Of a DNA stretch of 64,000 bases, positions 44,175-52,203 are shown one piece after another. The translations under genes and the position numbers were made by a program. How positions within the stretch are numbered: the stretch's first letter is position 1; each line of letters starts with the position of its first letter. The notes beneath the pieces are model-generated. The model worked only from the letters and a program-made list of their open reading frames with translations. It did no database searches and was not told the DNA's origin. The stretch lies in NCBI GenBank assembly GCA_947502265.1, contig CANMZB010000014.1, positions 62,001-126,000 on the forward strand, in the 5' to 3' direction. Origin of the DNA: an uncultured Sulfitobacter sp. GTDB taxonomy: Bacteria > Pseudomonadota > Alphaproteobacteria > Rhodobacterales > Rhodobacteraceae.

Positions 44175-44215
44175 TACTTCAGCCAGATCACGTCTGCCCA
44201 CCCCATTGTGGCGAT

Positions 44216-44267
44216 CCCGGAGCAAGCACCGATATACCCTGAGGTATCACGGTGGGCATGCTCCGGG
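44216..44267 (+). promoter_or_regulatory. Long interrupted hairpin in the leader of the zinc-ribbon/mscS genes
   Basis: CCCGGAGCA (44216-44224) pairs with TGCTCCGGG (44259-44267); inside, CACCG and ATACC pair with GGTAT and CGGTG, with small internal loops and a CTGA cap. About 19 base pairs form in 52 bases, 50 bases before the next ATG. There is no T-tract. Confidence 0.6.
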
Positions 44268-44317
44268 CGGATAGAAATATCTGTGCCTCCCACCACCCAA
44301 GTCCCGGAGCCAATTTC

Positions 44318-44518
44318 ATGTCTTTGCATCCTGTTCGTGCGATCTGTACAAATTGCAGCAGGTCGCTGCCGCGCGCGGCCGCCTATCGGTGCCCGTTCTG
44401 TCGCGCGCGTATTCTTCGAAGAACTGCTGCCGGTCGTCGAGGCAAGGCACCGCATCCCCAAGCGCCTGTGCACAAAGCCCCGCGTGAGGCTGAAACATTC
44501 GAAAGGCGTGAAATATGA
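44318..44518 (+). CDS. Small zinc-ribbon protein
   Basis: This 66-residue protein starts MSLHPVRAICTNCSRSLPRA and has two CxxC pairs twelve residues apart (ICTNC and RCPFC), a zinc ribbon, followed by an Arg-rich tail. Its stop overlaps the mscS start (ATGA), which supports translation. CCCGGAGCC lies about ten bases before the ATG. Function unknown; DNA, RNA or protein binding is possible. Confidence 0.62.
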   Translation: MSLHPVRAICTNCSRSLPRAAAYRCPFCRARILRRTAAGRRGKAPHPQAPVHKAPREAETFERREI

Positions 44519-45426
44519 CCGTAAAACAGCATGTGCGCCGCCTTTTGTGGCCTACGGTCTTCGCGGTTTTCAGCTTCGGGCTTGTCATCCTTTTGCTGCA
44601 AGGCGATTTCATCGGCCCGATTAGCGGCAATGAAATTTTGCTGCCTGCCGCTACTGCGCTGGCGTATTTCGCGACCGCATGGCTTGTCAGCCGTCTCGTT
44701 GCGCTGGCGCTTGATCAGGCGACAGCGCGTCGGAGGCCTTATCCGCGCCTGCTCAAGGATCTGATCGCGGCATTGCTTTTCCTGTTTGCTTTCGCCGCAA
44801 CAGTGGCTTTGTTCATGGGGCAGGGAGCAGTGGGGGCGCTGGCCGGGTCGGGGTTGATTCTGGCTATGCTGGGGTTCGCGATACGAAACGTCGTGGCTGA
44901 TACCCTGTCGGGGATTGCGCTTGGCGTCGAAGGGCCGTTTCGCATTGGCGACTGGATCGACATCGACGGGTTGGCGCGCGGCAAGGTTATCGAAATCGGT
45001 TGGCGCACCACGCGGGTTCTGACACGGGATTCCGCGTATCTTATTCTTCCCAACAGCCAGATTGCGCGCCAGCGGATTACCAATTACTCCGCGCCCAAGT
45101 CGCAGTACCGTGCACAGGTCACTATCCTGCTTGATCATTCGATACCTATTGATGTGGCCCGGAAGGTCATGTTGGATGCCATAAAGGGGGCAAAGCTGAT
45201 CCAGCAGGATCCGCCACCTGACGTGCGTGTTCTTTCCTATGAGGAGGGCGGTATTACCTATGGCCTGCGCTACTGGCTCTCACGGTTTGATCGCGACATT
45301 GATTGCCGGGACGAGGTCTATAGCCTTATTGATAATGCCTTGCGCGAGATTGGCAGTATAGCGCCGCGCAGACGGGTTGAAATTGTCGGAGCAGATGCAC
45401 GGTTTCTCGACGATGTGTCGTGTTAA
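44515..45426 (+). CDS. MscS-type mechanosensitive ion channel
   Basis: This 303-residue channel has an N-terminal helix (LLWPTVFAVFSFGLVILLLQ), two or three further helices and the MscS pore region (GALAGSGLILAMLGFAIRNV followed by VADTLSGIALGVEGPFRIGD). The beta domain contains GDWIDIDGLARGKVIEIGWR with TTRVLTRDSAYLILPNSQIA, the family signature. Such channels release solutes on hypo-osmotic shock. It is coupled to the zinc-ribbon gene. Confidence 0.93.
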   Translation: MTVKQHVRRLLWPTVFAVFSFGLVILLLQGDFIGPISGNEILLPAATALAYFATAWLVSRLVALALDQATARRRPYPRLLKDLIAALLFLFAFAATVALFMGQGAVGALAGSGLILAMLGFAIRNVVADTLSGIALGVEGPFRIGDWIDIDGLARGKVIEIGWRTTRVLTRDSAYLILPNSQIARQRITNYSAPKSQYRAQVTILLDHSIPIDVARKVMLDAIKGAKLIQQDPPPDVRVLSYEEGGITYGLRYWLSRFDRDIDCRDEVYSLIDNALREIGSIAPRRRVEIVGADARFLDDVSC

Positions 45427-46088
45427 CCTTTTGGGAGTGAAACAGCTGATGCGGCGCATACCAACCCGTCCGGCTCCGTTCGACATTTAGCCTGCGTGGC
45501 AATTGCGGTCGTGCTGTGATTGCTTCGTGAAAACGGCGCTTGTGTGAGCGTTGGATGCGCCGGCACGGCGCGCGCGGGGGCGAAACATCCTATTTGGATT
45601 CCCTTTGTACTGCTACCGCATGCTTGTTCTTTGGGTCGGCAAAAAAATACCGAGCGCTTTTGGGTGTTTTAGACAGGTGTTGACTAAGATCAAATAGAAG
45701 TTATTGAATAAGCTGTGTTTACAGTTAACCGTATTTGCAGCGGCGTTGATAATCTCGGATTTGACGAAAGGCTGCATTTCATGCTGTAACAGCAAAGAGG
45801 GAGGCTGACTTGTTCAGTGTTTCGAGAAATAGAACCTCATTTTTGAGGGCGGATTTCAGATCATTGATGATCTGTTTTGTGGCCTGCGCCAGATCAAAAG
45901 GATGATCGGGGGAGCGGGACGATAAAGCACCATACACGATTCGCGACAGGAGTAACGAGGCGGCGGTTTAGCTGTTTTGTCCCGGCGAAGATGTGCCTGA
46001 CCAGCTGTCAGGCATGAATTTAAAAGAGTTTCGACCTTGCGAGAATCGCAAAGGTACGGAGAGAAGAATTCAACAGGAGAGAGAAGAA
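45427..46088. other. AT-rich intergenic region before the RTX gene
   Basis: No credible gene lies in these 662 bases. The stretch 45630-45860 is much more AT-rich than the rest of the window. It contains an FNR/CRP-type site (listed separately) and probably the promoter of the RTX gene, followed by a leader of up to about 300 bases. Confidence 0.55.
45680..45693. promoter_or_regulatory. FNR/CRP-type site
   Basis: TTGACTAAGATCAA fits the TTGAY-N4-RTCAA pattern recognised by FnrL and related regulators in Rhodobacterales. It lies 396 bases before the RTX-gene start, so control of that gene is only plausible if the promoter is far upstream. Confidence 0.4.
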
Positions 46089-48431
46089 ATGGCTGACGAT
46101 ATAAACACAACCCAAACCAGTTTTGGACCTGCATTGATCAACGGTCTCGGAGGGGACGCAGGGTTCGGTGAAAACGTACTTGCTCGCAACGATGACTCAT
46201 CAACCGCAGAAATTGATGTCTCCTCGGTCTTCGAAGACGGCCTTAATTTCTTTGGCCGCGAATTTGACAGCTTGTGGGTGAACAACAACGGCAGTGTAAC
46301 GTTCAACGGCGCGCGTTCGACATATACGCCAGATGTCATCACTGAAAACAACGATAACCCCGAAATTACACCGTTTTTTGCAGACGTCGACACCCGCGGC
46401 GGGGAGACGACAGCATCGCCCGGCGGAAACTCGACCGGATCGAACAATGTCTATTATGATTTTGATGAAGTGAATGACCGATTCATCGTAACATGGGATG
46501 ACGTTGGCTATTTCTCGAGCCAAACCGACCTGACGAACGCTTTTCAACTGATTATCTCCGATGAGGGTGGCGGTAACTTCGATTTCGAATTCCGCTATGA
46601 GAACATCGACTGGACGACCGGCGGCGCAAGCGGCGGCGTTGGCGGATTGGGCGGTACAGTGGCCCGCGCTGGTTGGACCGCAAGCACCGGCGATCCTGCC
46701 GCCTATTTCGAACTGCCGGAGTCGGGCGATCAGGAAGGTATTCTGAATCTCGATCAGTCCGTTGGTAATACCGGTCTTGTCGGTCGCTGGGAATTCTCGG
46801 TGCGCTCGGGTGATATCGTTTCGGCCGATCTTCCGGCCTTGCCGGATAACACGCTCTCGGGTTGGACATCGGGCGATCCGCACCTTCTTACACTGGATGG
46901 TGTTGCCTATGACTATCACGCGGCGGGTGAATATGTTCTGCTGCGCGCAACGGACGGGAGCGATTTCGAGGTTCAATCCCGGATGACTCCGATCGGTAAC
47001 TCGGTGAGCGTGAATTCGGCGATTGCCGCCCGCATGGACGGCTCGAACGTGATGGTCGACTCGACCGACGATGTTCCGCTGTCGATTGATGGCGTCGCAA
47101 CGCAGGTCGAGGATTTCGGTTTCGTCGAGGTTGGCAATGACCGCGTTTACCGCGAGGGGGACACCTATACGATGCTGTTCGCCGGAGAGGATGACACTGT
47201 GAATGCGGGTGACAGCCGCATCGCAGTGACGGTTCGGGACGGACGTGTTGACCTTGATGTCCAACTGAACACCGATCGCGCCGGAGCGCTGGAAGGGTTG
47301 CTGGGCAACGCAGATGGAAATGCGGAAAACGATATCGCGCTTGCAGACGGCACACCGTTGGCACGTCCGCTCAACTATAGCGATCTTTATGGTCAGTATC
47401 GGGATGACTGGCGCGTCAGCGCAGCCGCAGACAGCCTGTTCACCTATGACGATGGCGAGAGTCTGGAAGGGTTCTACGACGCGGATTATCCTGGTTCCAT
47501 TACCACATTGGCTGATTTTAGCGAGGCAGAAGTCGACGCCGCGATTGCTGCTGTGACTGCGGCAGGGCTGACCCCCGGAACAGTGAACTTCAACAATGCG
47601 GTTCTCGATTTTGCACTGACGCAGGACGCGAGTTATATCACTTCTGCTGAAAATGCAGAGATCGTATCCGAAACCGCTGCACCTGAAGTCGTGGTTGAAA
47701 CCGGTGTGAGGCTGGTTGGCACCGATGGGCCGGATACGCTGGTTGGCACTGAATACGGTGATACGCTACGGGGTCTTGACGGGAATGACCGTTTGACCGG
47801 TAACGCCGGTAATGACCTTCTGGAAGGGGGGGACGGTTCGGACGTCATTGATGGGGGAGCCGGAAATGACACGATCATCGGCGGCGATACCGAAGATGAC
47901 CGGAGCGATGTCATCTTTGGCGGCGCAGGCGACGACCTGATTTATGGCGGTTATGGCAACGATATCATCAACGGCGGTACTGGAAACGACACCATAGCCG
48001 GCGGATTTGGCTCCGACGAAATCTATGGTCAGGGTGGCGATGACCAGATTAACGGTGGCGCCCTTTCCGATCTGATCTATGGCGGTGACGGGGATGATTT
48101 CATCAACGGCGGCTTTGGACATGACCGGGTCAATGGGGGTGACGGGGCTGACCAGTTCTTCCACCTTGGCATTGCTGATCATGGCAGCGACTGGATTCAG
48201 GATTATGATGCGGCAGAGGGCGATGTCCTTGTGTTTGGCAATACGAACGCCACCGCGAATCAGTTTCAGGTCAATTTCATTGAAACCGAAAACGCAGGCG
48301 ACGCCGGTGTTGAGGAGGGCTTTGTGATCTACCGTCCAACCGGACAGATCATGTGGGCGCTTGTCGATGCAGGGGAGCAGGAATCCATTGATCTGCGGAT
48401 CGGCGGAGAAACATTCGATCTTCTAGCCTAA
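46089..48431 (+). CDS. Secreted NIDO-VWD-RTX calcium-binding protein
   Basis: This 780-residue protein has no Sec signal and is probably exported by a type I system through its C-terminal end. Residues ~45-200 look nidogen-like (FGREFDSLWVNNNGSVTFNG; NAFQLIISDEGGGNFDFEFR). Residues ~258-430 look like a von Willebrand type D domain (GWTSGDPHLLTLDGVAYDYH at ~258 and EGLLGNADGNAENDIALADG at ~402). Residues 544-~690 are GGxGxDxxx nonapeptide repeats that bind calcium. The rest (GSDWIQDYDAAEGDVLVFGN onwards) is the usual RTX end. CAGGAGAGAGAAGAA precedes the ATG at 46089. The mix suggests a surface adhesin or matrix protein. No type I transporter genes are near. Confidence 0.88.
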   Translation: MADDINTTQTSFGPALINGLGGDAGFGENVLARNDDSSTAEIDVSSVFEDGLNFFGREFDSLWVNNNGSVTFNGARSTYTPDVITENNDNPEITPFFADVDTRGGETTASPGGNSTGSNNVYYDFDEVNDRFIVTWDDVGYFSSQTDLTNAFQLIISDEGGGNFDFEFRYENIDWTTGGASGGVGGLGGTVARAGWTASTGDPAAYFELPESGDQEGILNLDQSVGNTGLVGRWEFSVRSGDIVSADLPALPDNTLSGWTSGDPHLLTLDGVAYDYHAAGEYVLLRATDGSDFEVQSRMTPIGNSVSVNSAIAARMDGSNVMVDSTDDVPLSIDGVATQVEDFGFVEVGNDRVYREGDTYTMLFAGEDDTVNAGDSRIAVTVRDGRVDLDVQLNTDRAGALEGLLGNADGNAENDIALADGTPLARPLNYSDLYGQYRDDWRVSAAADSLFTYDDGESLEGFYDADYPGSITTLADFSEAEVDAAIAAVTAAGLTPGTVNFNNAVLDFALTQDASYITSAENAEIVSETAAPEVVVETGVRLVGTDGPDTLVGTEYGDTLRGLDGNDRLTGNAGNDLLEGGDGSDVIDGGAGNDTIIGGDTEDDRSDVIFGGAGDDLIYGGYGNDIINGGTGNDTIAGGFGSDEIYGQGGDDQINGGALSDLIYGGDGDDFINGGFGHDRVNGGDGADQFFHLGIADHGSDWIQDYDAAEGDVLVFGNTNATANQFQVNFIETENAGDAGVEEGFVIYRPTGQIMWALVDAGEQESIDLRIGGETFDLLA
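47718..48150 (+). repeat. RTX nonapeptide repeat block
   Basis: About fifteen 27-base units encode variants of GGxGNDxIx, for example GGAGNDTIIG, GGYGNDIIN, GGTGNDTIA, GGDGDDFIN. One insert (EDDRS near 47900) breaks the period. Each pair of units binds calcium outside the cell and drives folding after export. Confidence 0.9.
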
Positions 48432-48436
48432 GTCTG

Positions 48437-48471
48437 TGCCGCCTGTTCATGAGCCACATGGACAGGCGGCA
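48437..48471 (+). terminator. Terminator of the RTX gene
   Basis: TGCCGCCTGTTCATG pairs with CATGGACAGGCGGCA (one G-T pair) to give a 15-bp stem with a 5-base loop, followed by TTTCCTTTT. It starts five bases after the stop codon and also lies 36 bases from the end of the convergent rpiR gene. Confidence 0.88.
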
Positions 48472-48507
48472 TTTCCTTTTCTGCCACAACCGATCAGGCG
48501 ATAGAAG

Positions 48508-49380
48508 TCAGGTAAATTTCCTGAATAACTTTGTTTGGTCGAACATATCTTCCAGCGTTTCCATTCGCTCTTTGGTTTCGTTCCAGTTCAGGCTTTGAAC
48601 GGACGAGATCATCGTTTCCACCAAGAGCATTGTGGTCGCTGATGAGTCCCATGCCGATGGCACGATGATCCGACAGCTCAAGCTGATGTCAGCCACATGA
48701 TGTACCGGCGAACGCCATTGATCGGTAAACAAGATAATCTTGGCCCCGCGATCATGGGCCATCTCGGCCAGTTTCAAGGTGTTGTTTTCGTAGCGACGCA
48801 CATCGAAAATGACAAAAATGTCGCCCTCTTTCGCATTCAACAAATAATGCGGCCATGTGTTTGATGTGGACTGAACATGCGTCAGGTTGGGCCGGATGAC
48901 CTGCATGTGCAGATAGAAATATTCGGCCAGGGTGTGTGTAATCCGCCCTCCAACAATGAAAAGATGGCGCGATTGATCTGCGACAAGCCCGCAGGCATCA
49001 TCGAATTCAGCAGGGTCAATCTGGCCCAGCGTCAGACGAATATTGTCAATCACCGCATCTGTGAACCTGTTCAAAAGATGTTCGGACGGGGCGGCACCGG
49101 CCCATGTGTCGTGCTTGGCGATCGGGCTTTTTGCCTTGGCCCGCAACTCTTCGCGCAACTCGGATTGAAAGTCGGGATATCCCTTGTAGCCAAGTTTGTG
49201 CACCATTCGGGCCACGGTCGGGACGGATACGTTTGCATCCTTTGCAAGCGCTGTCAGCGGACCAAGGCCGGATGCCGGATAATTCTCAAGGATCGACAGC
49301 GCAAGTTGCCTTTCTGCGCGCGTCAGTTCGTCCAGCTTTTGCTGGATCCGGTCGGATATTGTCTGCGTTGCTTCGGACAT
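48508..49380 (-). CDS. RpiR/MurR-family transcriptional regulator
   Basis: This 290-residue regulator has an N-terminal HTH (residues ~1-77; LTALAKDANVSVPTVARMVH) and a C-terminal SIS domain (residues ~125-250; SRHLFIVGGRITHTLAEYFY, KEGDIFVIFDVRRYENNTLK) that normally binds a phosphosugar or other small ligand. It is divergent from a catabolic and transport cluster with 113 bases between, so control of that cluster is likely. The region between carries a TGTAATA/TATTGACA inverted repeat. Its coding GC looks lower than its neighbours. Confidence 0.92.
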   Translation of the reverse strand: MSEATQTISDRIQQKLDELTRAERQLALSILENYPASGLGPLTALAKDANVSVPTVARMVHKLGYKGYPDFQSELREELRAKAKSPIAKHDTWAGAAPSEHLLNRFTDAVIDNIRLTLGQIDPAEFDDACGLVADQSRHLFIVGGRITHTLAEYFYLHMQVIRPNLTHVQSTSNTWPHYLLNAKEGDIFVIFDVRRYENNTLKLAEMAHDRGAKIILFTDQWRSPVHHVADISLSCRIIVPSAWDSSATTMLLVETMISSVQSLNWNETKERMETLEDMFDQTKLFRKFT

Positions 49381-49422
49381 ATGCGCCTCCGTCTGTTCAT
49401 TTTATACCATAACATTCCTCGC

Positions 49423-49452
49423 TGTAATATTTTTTTCAAAATTTTATTGACA
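49423..49452. promoter_or_regulatory. Candidate RpiR operator in the divergent promoter
   Basis: TGTAATA (49423-49429) and TATTGACA (49445-49452, reverse complement TGTCAATA) form an imperfect inverted repeat around an AT-rich core. It is nearly equidistant from rpiR (43 bases) and the amidohydrolase gene (41 bases). TTGACA inside it may be a -35 element for the plus strand. Confidence 0.45.
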
Positions 49453-49493
49453 AACATCCCGCCGAACAACCACCCTGTGATCAGGGAACCAAG

Positions 49494-50267
49494 ATGAATC
49501 ATATGCAGTCTGCCTCACCACATACGCCGGTTTTGCTTCTCAATCCTGAGGGACGATCCTCTGTGGTCGTTGTATGCGAACATGCGAGCCGCTTTATTCC
49601 GCCCGCGTTTGACGACCTTGGTCTGGATGATGTTGCACGGCAAAGCCACATCGCGTGGGATCCCGGTGCGCTGGACGTAGCGCGCGGTTTGGCCATGCGG
49701 ATCGACGCAAAATTGGTCGCAACGTCTGTGTCGCGCCTGATCTATGACTGCAACCGCCCCCCGTCCGCAACTGCGGCGATGCCCGCACGAAGCGAAGCGT
49801 TTGATGTTCCGGGGAACGCGACCCTGACGGCCGCGCAACGTCAGGATCGAACCGACAACTATTATGAACCGTTTCGGGGGAGCCTTGCTGCGACAGTTGC
49901 GGCCACGCCAAATCCTGTCATCGTCACGGTGCACAGCTTTACGCCGGTCTATCATGGCAAGCCGCGTTCGGTCGAAATCGGTATTTTGCACGATACGGAC
50001 GCGCGCCTTGCCGAGGCGATGGCGCAGGTCGCGCCGCTCCACACGGAGGCCAAAGTCGAGATCAATGTGCCATACGGCCCGCAAGACGGCGTGACCCACA
50101 CCCTCAGAGAACATGCGATTGAGGCGGGTCACCTGAATGTCATGTTGGAAATTCGCAATGATCTGATCGAAACCGCCCGACAGCAGGACGCCATGGCGGA
50201 GTGCCTCGCCAGCTGGTTGACCGCCGCACTTGGCGTTTTGAACGTGCAGGGGGGCGCGCAATGCTAG
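49494..50267 (+). CDS. N-formylglutamate amidohydrolase family protein
   Basis: This 257-residue protein matches the N-formylglutamate amidohydrolase (HutG2) fold: VVVVCEHASRFIPPAF with CEHAS at residues 28-32, DPGALDVARGLAMRIDAKLV, SRLIYDCNRPP, and HSFTPVYHGKPRSVEIGIL, which hold the putative metal ligands. The family splits formamide or similar amide bonds of glutamate. There is no hut operon here; instead a ligase that can make gamma-glutamyl amides is encoded nearby, so it may cleave such amides. AGGGA precedes the ATG. It overlaps dctQ by seven bases. Confidence 0.85.
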   Translation: MNHMQSASPHTPVLLLNPEGRSSVVVVCEHASRFIPPAFDDLGLDDVARQSHIAWDPGALDVARGLAMRIDAKLVATSVSRLIYDCNRPPSATAAMPARSEAFDVPGNATLTAAQRQDRTDNYYEPFRGSLAATVAATPNPVIVTVHSFTPVYHGKPRSVEIGILHDTDARLAEAMAQVAPLHTEAKVEINVPYGPQDGVTHTLREHAIEAGHLNVMLEIRNDLIETARQQDAMAECLASWLTAALGVLNVQGGAQC

Positions 50268-50830
50268 GCCTGATGCAGCGTTATATTCGCGTGGTTGATG
50301 CGGTGAATTACCGCGTCGGGCGCATCATTATGTATGGAATTTTTGTTTTGATGGGGATTTTGCTGTGGTCCTCAATCAGCAAGACGTTCTTTCTCCCGTC
50401 GCTGTGGACGTTGGAAATGGCACAGTTTGTTATGGTCGCCTATTATATTCTTGGCGGTCCCTATTCGATCCAACTCGGCTCGAATGTGCGGATGGATTTG
50501 CTGTATGGTGAGTGGTCGCTGCGCAAGAAAGCATGGTTTGACCTGATCACTGTGCTGTTCCTTATTTTCTATCTCTGCGTCCTTCTTTACGGAGCCGTCA
50601 GCTCGACTGCGTATTCATTGGGTTATTGGGGCACAGAGCCGTTTTCGTTCTTTGGCGGGTTGCTCACCGGGGCCGAGGAAATCGGCCGCATAGAGCGTTC
50701 GCCCACCGCATGGCGTCCCTATTTGTGGCCCGTCAAATCAATCATGATTCTGGGGATGTTCCTGATGCTTTTGCAATGCTTGTCGGAACTTTTCAAAGAT
50801 GTCCTGCGCATCAACGGTGAAGCAGTCTGA
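50261..50830 (+). CDS. dctQ: TRAP transporter small permease (DctQ)
   Basis: This 189-residue four-helix subunit starts MLGLMQRYIRVVDAVNYRVG and has the DctQ segments IMYGIFVLMGILLWSSISKT, TLEMAQFVMVAYYILGGPYS and WFDLITVLFLIFYLCVLLYG. It joins the binding protein to the large permease in sodium-driven uptake of organic anions or related solutes. GGGGGG lies seven bases before the ATG at 50261. Length is typical. Confidence 0.9.
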   Translation: MLGLMQRYIRVVDAVNYRVGRIIMYGIFVLMGILLWSSISKTFFLPSLWTLEMAQFVMVAYYILGGPYSIQLGSNVRMDLLYGEWSLRKKAWFDLITVLFLIFYLCVLLYGAVSSTAYSLGYWGTEPFSFFGGLLTGAEEIGRIERSPTAWRPYLWPVKSIMILGMFLMLLQCLSELFKDVLRINGEAV

Positions 50831-52152
50831 TGTCGTATGAATTGATTGCCACCTTAATGTTTTCTTCAATGATGCTGATGCTGCTGACTGGCCAGCGTGT
50901 GTTTGGCGCCATCGGATTTATCGCCGTCGTCGCGGCGCTTTTGCTTTGGGGCGACAAGGGCGGCTTTGACATCGGGTTTTCTGCTGCGATGAAGCTGATG
51001 AAATGGTATCCGCTTTTGACGCTGCCGATGTTTATTTTCATGGGCTATGTGCTGTCGGAAAGCAAAATCGCAGACGATCTTTATAAGATGTTCCATGTCT
51101 GGATGGGCGGGCTGCGCGGTGGTCTTGCCATTGGTACGATCGGCCTGATGGTGCTGATTTCCGCGATGAACGGGTTAAGCGTGGCGGGTATGGCGATCGG
51201 GTCTACCATTGCGCTGCCGGAGCTTTTGAAACGCGGCTATGACAAGCGGATGGTCACTGGCGTCATTCAGGCGGGGTCCAGTCTGGGCATCCTTGTCCCG
51301 CCGTCCGTCGTGTTGGTTCTTTACGCGATGATTGCCCGCCAGCCTGTCGGGCAGCTTTGGTTGGCGGGGGTCATTCCGGGCCTGATGATGGCTGGTTTGT
51401 TTGTGATTTACATCGTCGTGCGGTGCCGGATCAATCCGGTGCTCGGGCCGGTTCTGGAGGCAAGCGAACGCGATATTCCGCGCGCTGAAAAGATGCGTCT
51501 GCTGCGCGCGGGCCTGCTGCCTATCATCATTTTTGCGGTCATGATGGTGCCTTTTGTGAAAGGCTGGACGTCGCTGGTCGAGAGTTCGGCCATCGGCGCA
51601 ATCGCAGCGTTTGTAGCTGCGGTTGTCAAGGGGCGCATGACGCGCGAGGTGTTCGAAAATTCGGTGCGCAATACGCTTGGCATCACTTGCATGTTCATGT
51701 GGATCATCCTCGCCGCGCTGGCGTTTGGTGCAGTGTTTGACGGGCTGGGTGCCGTCAAGGCAATCGAGAGCGTCTTTACCGAACGGCTGAACCTCAACCC
51801 GTGGACCATCCTGATCCTGATGCAACTCAGCTTCCTTTTGATGGGTACGTTTCTGGATGACACCGCAATGCTGGTGATCGTCGCGCCGCTTTATGTGCCG
51901 CTTGTCGGGGAGCTTGGTTTTGATCTGATCTGGTATGGCATCCTGTATACGATCACGACGCAGATCGCCTATATGACGCCGCCTTTTGGCTATAACCTGT
52001 TTTTGATGCGCGCGATGGCACCGCCCGAAATTTCACTGCGCGACATCTATTCTTCCATAACGCCGTTTGTGCTGATCATGGTTCTGGCCCTTGCGCTGGT
52101 CATGGTGTTCCCTGCCATCGCAACGTGGCTCCCGAATTTCGTGTATAATTAA
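50830..52152 (+). CDS. dctM: TRAP transporter large permease (DctM)
   Basis: This 440-residue membrane protein has about twelve helices and the DctM signature: LFIGxx-like segments, GLSVAGMAIGSTIALPELLK, SLGILVPPSVVLVLYAMIAR and the C-terminal IAYMTPPFGYNLFLMRAMAP. It is the sodium-coupled channel part of the TRAP transporter. The ATG overlaps the dctQ stop by one base. A hairpin lies after its stop, before dctP. Confidence 0.93.
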   Translation: MSYELIATLMFSSMMLMLLTGQRVFGAIGFIAVVAALLLWGDKGGFDIGFSAAMKLMKWYPLLTLPMFIFMGYVLSESKIADDLYKMFHVWMGGLRGGLAIGTIGLMVLISAMNGLSVAGMAIGSTIALPELLKRGYDKRMVTGVIQAGSSLGILVPPSVVLVLYAMIARQPVGQLWLAGVIPGLMMAGLFVIYIVVRCRINPVLGPVLEASERDIPRAEKMRLLRAGLLPIIIFAVMMVPFVKGWTSLVESSAIGAIAAFVAAVVKGRMTREVFENSVRNTLGITCMFMWIILAALAFGAVFDGLGAVKAIESVFTERLNLNPWTILILMQLSFLLMGTFLDDTAMLVIVAPLYVPLVGELGFDLIWYGILYTITTQIAYMTPPFGYNLFLMRAMAPPEISLRDIYSSITPFVLIMVLALALVMVFPAIATWLPNFVYN

Positions 52153-52162
52153 CCACAAAAGA

Positions 52163-52178
52163 ACCGCTCTAAAGCGGT
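52163..52178 (+). promoter_or_regulatory. Hairpin between dctM and dctP
   Basis: ACCGCT and AGCGGT form a perfect 6-bp stem with a CTAA loop 26 bases before the dctP start. It lacks a T-tract and may stabilise the dctP message, which must be made in excess. Confidence 0.4.
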
Positions 52179-52203
52179 CGAAACCCAACAAAGGAGAGAA
52201 GAC

